In this document: positions 60,820 through 64,000 of the stretch, piece after piece
How positions within the stretch are numbered: the stretch's first letter is position 1
Layout: each line of letters opens with the position of its first letter
Assembly: GCA_963854835.1 (NCBI GenBank)
Contig: OY978526.1
Span: 75,054,418-75,118,417, forward strand
DNA length: 64,000 nt
Source of the DNA: Megamerina dolium
Taxonomy: Eukaryota > Arthropoda > Insecta > Diptera > Megamerinidae
Direction: 5' to 3'
The notes under the pieces: model-generated
Told to the model about the DNA's origin: nothing
Databases searched by the model: none
Seen by the model: only the letters and a program-made list of their open reading frames with translations
Program-made: the position numbers and the translations under genes

Positions 60820-63468
60820 TTACAGCATATTCAGTGTGTCTTTTCTTTTTAATCGACGATGCCCCTTGCTCAGCAACAATTGCCTAGCAAGGGGATTCGG
60901 ATGATTGTGTAATTTTTGAATGTAGCTTCTGCAGGACATTGCAACTTCCTCAGAAATTGTGGATACATTTAAATCTCGATGGATGTTAACGTTCCTCATA
61001 TACCAAGGCGCATTTACAATAATTCGCAGACACTTGGATTGTATTCGCTGCAATTTTTCGATATTAGAGGGAGATGCGGTGCCCCAAAACTGAATACCAT
61101 AAGTCCAGATTGGTTTCAGGATTGCTTTATATAATAGCACTTTGTATTCAAGATTCAACTTTGATCTTTTGTGTAACAGCCACCATAACTGATTCATTTT
61201 AAGCTTGATCTGAGTTTTCTTTGCCTCTATGTGATTTTTCCATGTCAGCCTTCTGTCGAGGTGAATACCCAAGTACTTTGTTGAGGAACATTGTGGAACT
61301 GATTGGCCATTAATTTTAAGTGGGGGACATGTATCTAGCCTTAGCGTGAAGGTTACATGTACGCTCTTTGATTCATTGACTTTTATACGCCATTTTGCTA
61401 GCCAGATTTCGAGAGAATCGACATGAGTCTGCAGGAGTTTAGTAGCTTCTATGGGGTTAGAGCGAGAGCACAATATTGCCGTATCATCAGCAAAGGTCGA
61501 TATGAATGTATAGTTATTGTTGGGCATATCTGAAGTGTATAAGAGATACAGTAAGGGACCCAAAACGCTTCCTTGAGGAACGCCAGCGTGAATATCCAAT
61601 GGATTTGTTGTGTAATCCTTGTGATGTACGAGAAATTGTCTTTTCGTGAGGTAGCTACTAAGCAATGAGGAGACATTTGCAGGCAGTAATAGTTTGAGTT
61701 TGTAAATAAGGCCATCGTGCCATACTTTATCGAAAGCTTGAGTGATATCAAGAAAGACAGCTGAGCAATACTTTTTTTCTTCAAAAGTGTTCCTTATCAG
61801 AGTTACAATGCGGTGGACTTGTTCTATTGTGCCGTGCTGTTTTCTAAATCCAAACTGATGTAGAGGAATCAGTTGATTGATATTAATAAATGGAGTTATA
61901 TTCATGACAAGTAGCTTTTCGAATACTTTAGAAAGTAGAGGCAGGAGGCTGATAGGTCTGTACGATGCAACTTTTGTAGGGTCTTTTCCTGGTTTTGCTA
62001 TCATAATAATATTTGAAGTTTTCCAGCATTTGGGATAGTGTTTAATACGAAGGATAGCATTGAAAATGTGCATCAGATGAATTACTGAAGCCGGAGGTAG
62101 CTCTTTTATCATTTTACCGGTAATTTTATCTGGACCAGGTGATTTTTTTGGGTTTAAATCTTTATAAATTGCTTTGAATATGTCCTTTTTTTTAATTTTG
62201 AGCGTTATTGAGCAAGGTTGAGAAGTTAATATTGGTAAATAGGACTGTGAAGAGGGTGGATTGGGTGTAAACACACTTTTTAGATGGTTTGCAAAAGCCA
62301 AACCCTTCTCACAGTTGCTTCTAGCCCAATTACCGTCACTCAAACGGATGGGGGAATCAGTGAGAATTGGCCGATTTGATTTTTTTGCTGATTTCCACAA
62401 AGAGTAGTCTGACGCTTCACCAGGTGTTAATTTCGCTATGTGCTCTTCTAACTCTTTGTTGTTTTTATTTTTTAAGGCTTGCTTTAACTTTCGAGTGCAG
62501 TGCTGTAGCTGTGTTTTCAGATTCGGTGATCTGAATTCTTGCCATTGTCTTCGGAGTCTTCTTTTTTGTCTTACTAGCAATTCAATATCGGCTGGTGTGT
62601 ATGGGCTATAGTTTGATTGCTTGCATACCTTTGTGCAGGTGGCTGAGCTGAGAGCTAATGAGAGCAGCTGGTTGAATTTTTCGAGTGCTGAGTCTACATC
62701 GTGTCCATTTCTTAATACAGTACTCAGAGGAAGATGGGAATTTATATATTTCTTGAATTTTAACCAGTCTATTTTCTTTCTAACGCAATTGCTTTGGGGG
62801 CTTGGTGATTTTATAGATATTACCGTGGGTGAGTGGTCAGATGATAGATCATAATTACACTCTGTGGAGATATTTTCCATCTGCAAACCTTTGGCGACTC
62901 CAAAGTCTATGAGATCGGGTATTTTCCTCTTGTCCGTCGGCCAATATGTCGGTTGACCATTTGAAATAATATCGTAGCCGTGGTTAGTGATGATTGAACA
63001 TAGTCTTTTGCCTTTTGGAGTTATTAATCGGGAGCCCCAGTGAGTGTGTTTGGCGTTGAAATCGCCAGCAACCAAGAATTTGCTACCAAGAGTTGAGAAA
63101 AATTCTTTATATTGCTGTTCGGTAATACTGTATCTTGGGGGACAGTATATCGCAGATATTACTAGCTTAGAGATGTATTCTTCCAGACATATAGATGTTG
63201 CTTGCAAGTAGACGCTACTAAAATCTTCAAGAACATGATGTTTTATTCTGCTTTTTATCAATATGGCAGTTCCTCCGCGTGCCTTACCATGCGGATGATT
63301 TGTGGTGTACAGTTTGTAATATGGTATTTGGTAGCAATTTTTGTCAGTGAAATGGGTCTCAGATATCATCATTATGTCGATTTGGCTGGATTCAAGGAAT
63401 TGAATTAGCTCCAAACGGTGCTGGCTTAAGCCGTTGGCGTTCCAGTGGCATATCTTGAGACAACTCAT
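60820..63468 (-). CDS. LINE ORF2: endonuclease and reverse transcriptase (882 aa)
   Basis: The frame is intact. The N-terminal apurinic-type endonuclease shows LKICHWNANGLSQHR, IMMISETHFT, GGTAILIK, VAGDFNAKHTHWGS and LSSDHSPTVIS, with all expected Asn/Glu/Asp/His positions. The reverse transcriptase shows KSPGPDKITGKMIKELP, YRPISLLPLLSKVFEKL, FGFRKQHGT, AVFLDITQAFDKVWHDGL, AGVPQGSVLGPLLYLLY and the catalytic FADDTAIL, and ends in the jockey-type LGIHLDRRLTWKNHI and NAPWYMRNVNIHRDL. ATG at 63468 overlaps the ORF1 stop (ATGA), so translation probably uses termination-reinitiation, as known for several insect LINEs. Intactness suggests recent mobility. Confidence 0.95.
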   Translation of the reverse strand: MSCLKICHWNANGLSQHRLELIQFLESSQIDIMMISETHFTDKNCYQIPYYKLYTTNHPHGKARGGTAILIKSRIKHHVLEDFSSVYLQATSICLEEYISKLVISAIYCPPRYSITEQQYKEFFSTLGSKFLVAGDFNAKHTHWGSRLITPKGKRLCSIITNHGYDIISNGQPTYWPTDKRKIPDLIDFGVAKGLQMENISTECNYDLSSDHSPTVISIKSPSPQSNCVRKKIDWLKFKKYINSHLPLSTVLRNGHDVDSALEKFNQLLSLALSSATCTKVCKQSNYSPYTPADIELLVRQKRRLRRQWQEFRSPNLKTQLQHCTRKLKQALKNKNNKELEEHIAKLTPGEASDYSLWKSAKKSNRPILTDSPIRLSDGNWARSNCEKGLAFANHLKSVFTPNPPSSQSYLPILTSQPCSITLKIKKKDIFKAIYKDLNPKKSPGPDKITGKMIKELPPASVIHLMHIFNAILRIKHYPKCWKTSNIIMIAKPGKDPTKVASYRPISLLPLLSKVFEKLLVMNITPFININQLIPLHQFGFRKQHGTIEQVHRIVTLIRNTFEEKKYCSAVFLDITQAFDKVWHDGLIYKLKLLLPANVSSLLSSYLTKRQFLVHHKDYTTNPLDIHAGVPQGSVLGPLLYLLYTSDMPNNNYTFISTFADDTAILCSRSNPIEATKLLQTHVDSLEIWLAKWRIKVNESKSVHVTFTLRLDTCPPLKINGQSVPQCSSTKYLGIHLDRRLTWKNHIEAKKTQIKLKMNQLWWLLHKRSKLNLEYKVLLYKAILKPIWTYGIQFWGTASPSNIEKLQRIQSKCLRIIVNAPWYMRNVNIHRDLNVSTISEEVAMSCRSYIQKLHNHPNPLARQLLLSKGHRRLKRKDTLNML

Positions 63469-64000
63469 GGTCTGGATAGCAATGTTTGGAGTAACATCGA
63501 TTGATTTTTCATCATTTCTTGCATCATTGTTTGCATTGAGTTCATGAATTGGTTCATATTCTGAATCAATGTTTGAAGCAAATGTTCAAGGGTACTTGGC
63601 TGTTGGGTGGGCAGTGAGTGTTTCTGCTCATTATTTACATTGCTTTGTTGGTGTGGGTTTTGTTTTAACACGCTAGCGTATGAATTGGTTTGATTCTTGT
63701 TTGGGATTGCAGAGAAGAATTGTGTTGCATCAATATTTTGTCTCTTACTTGAGTTGGCTATCTGAGTTTGCTCAACTGGTTTTAGAGGTTGATTGCTAGC
63801 GGAGAAATTTAGCTTTAGGGTTGTATATACTGGGCAACCTCTATAATTTGCGGTGTGATTACCTCCACAATTGCTGCATTTTTTCATGCTAGCATCGCCT
63901 TTAGATTTTGGGCATATGTTTGATTTATGGAGATCTCCACAAATCACACAAACAGCTGGCAGGGTACAATATGTCTTAGTATGTCCATATTCTTGGCAGT
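63465..64000 (-). CDS. LINE ORF1 (Gag-like, zinc knuckles), 5'-truncated by window edge
   Basis: The frame continues from the window edge to TGA at 63467-63465. It contains three CCHC-type knuckles in the jockey arrangement: CQEYGHTKTYC, CVICGDLHKSNIC, and CSNCGGNHTANYRGCPVY. A Gln/Asn/Ser-rich region follows, then a Met/Gln-rich C-terminus (MNQFMNSMQTMMQEMMKNQ) that could form a coiled coil. The protein would bind element RNA. No frameshift was seen. The true start lies outside the window. Confidence 0.9.
   Translation of the reverse strand, partial: CQEYGHTKTYCTLPAVCVICGDLHKSNICPKSKGDASMKKCSNCGGNHTANYRGCPVYTTLKLNFSASNQPLKPVEQTQIANSSKRQNIDATQFFSAIPNKNQTNSYASVLKQNPHQQSNVNNEQKHSLPTQQPSTLEHLLQTLIQNMNQFMNSMQTMMQEMMKNQSMLLQTLLSRP

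Larger units (their letters stand above)
60647..64000 (-). mobile_element. Jockey-clade LINE, 3' end to ORF1, 5' end beyond window
   Basis: A 37-base T run (60647-60683) is the poly-A tail on the minus strand, preceded by a short 3' UTR with AATAAA (near 60704). Upstream are ORF2 (60820-63468) and ORF1 (63465 to the window edge), overlapping by four bases. Target duplications cannot be assessed because the 5' end is outside. Confidence 0.9.

Overview
The window looks like euchromatic, AT-rich DNA from a higher dipteran. A tephritid fruit fly is my best guess. The reasons are short phase-respecting introns, a FASN-family gene, mariner, rosa-like (DD41D) and jockey-clade elements, many 'tacatacata' tracts and very low coding density. 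The species call is inference.

Layout. (1) 1-3.4 kb: a dispersed repeat and a dead Tc1/mariner-type transposase. (2) 3.39-10.27 kb: a long repeat element carrying a tandem array of 298-299 bp monomers. Part of the array is organised as an ~812/813 bp higher-order repeat and an exact-looking 1,625 bp duplication. (3) 11.35-18.84 kb, minus strand: a nine-exon fatty-acid-synthase-like gene that I could join into one uninterrupted frame of about 2,056 codons. It keeps malonyl/acetyl-transferase, enoyl-reductase and ACP motifs, but has lost the ketosynthase cysteine, the dehydratase histidine, the ketoreductase tyrosine and nucleotide-binding glycines, and the thioesterase domain. (4) 19.0-20.5 kb: a decayed non-LTR retrotransposon. 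(5) 20.65-23.58 kb: a second copy of the repeat element in inverted orientation, interrupted by a solo LTR with a clean 4-bp target duplication. (6) 23.6-24.8 kb: a LINE 3' fragment, then a small three-exon gene (139 aa) of the RIIa-domain (RIIAD1-like) type.

(7) 25-60 kb is largely gene-free, AT-rich DNA. It is sprinkled with mariner relics, three DD41D rosa-like elements (one nearly complete, two internally deleted), a tRNA-headed SINE family, a PIF/Harbinger remnant and a mariner with a 108-bp in-frame duplication. It also has further copies of the dispersed repeat and one possible signal-peptide exon at 44.2 kb. (8) 58.86-60.35 kb: a mariner interrupted by a SINE with a 12-bp target duplication. 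(9) 60.65-64 kb: a jockey-clade LINE with an intact 882-aa ORF2 and an ORF1 that runs off the window edge.

The most unusual object is the FAS-like gene. It has an open, correctly spliced frame but lacks most of its catalytic residues, and it sits between two inverted copies of a 298-bp-monomer repeat element. Apart from the FAS-like and RIIa genes, nearly everything recognisable here is mobile-element material.
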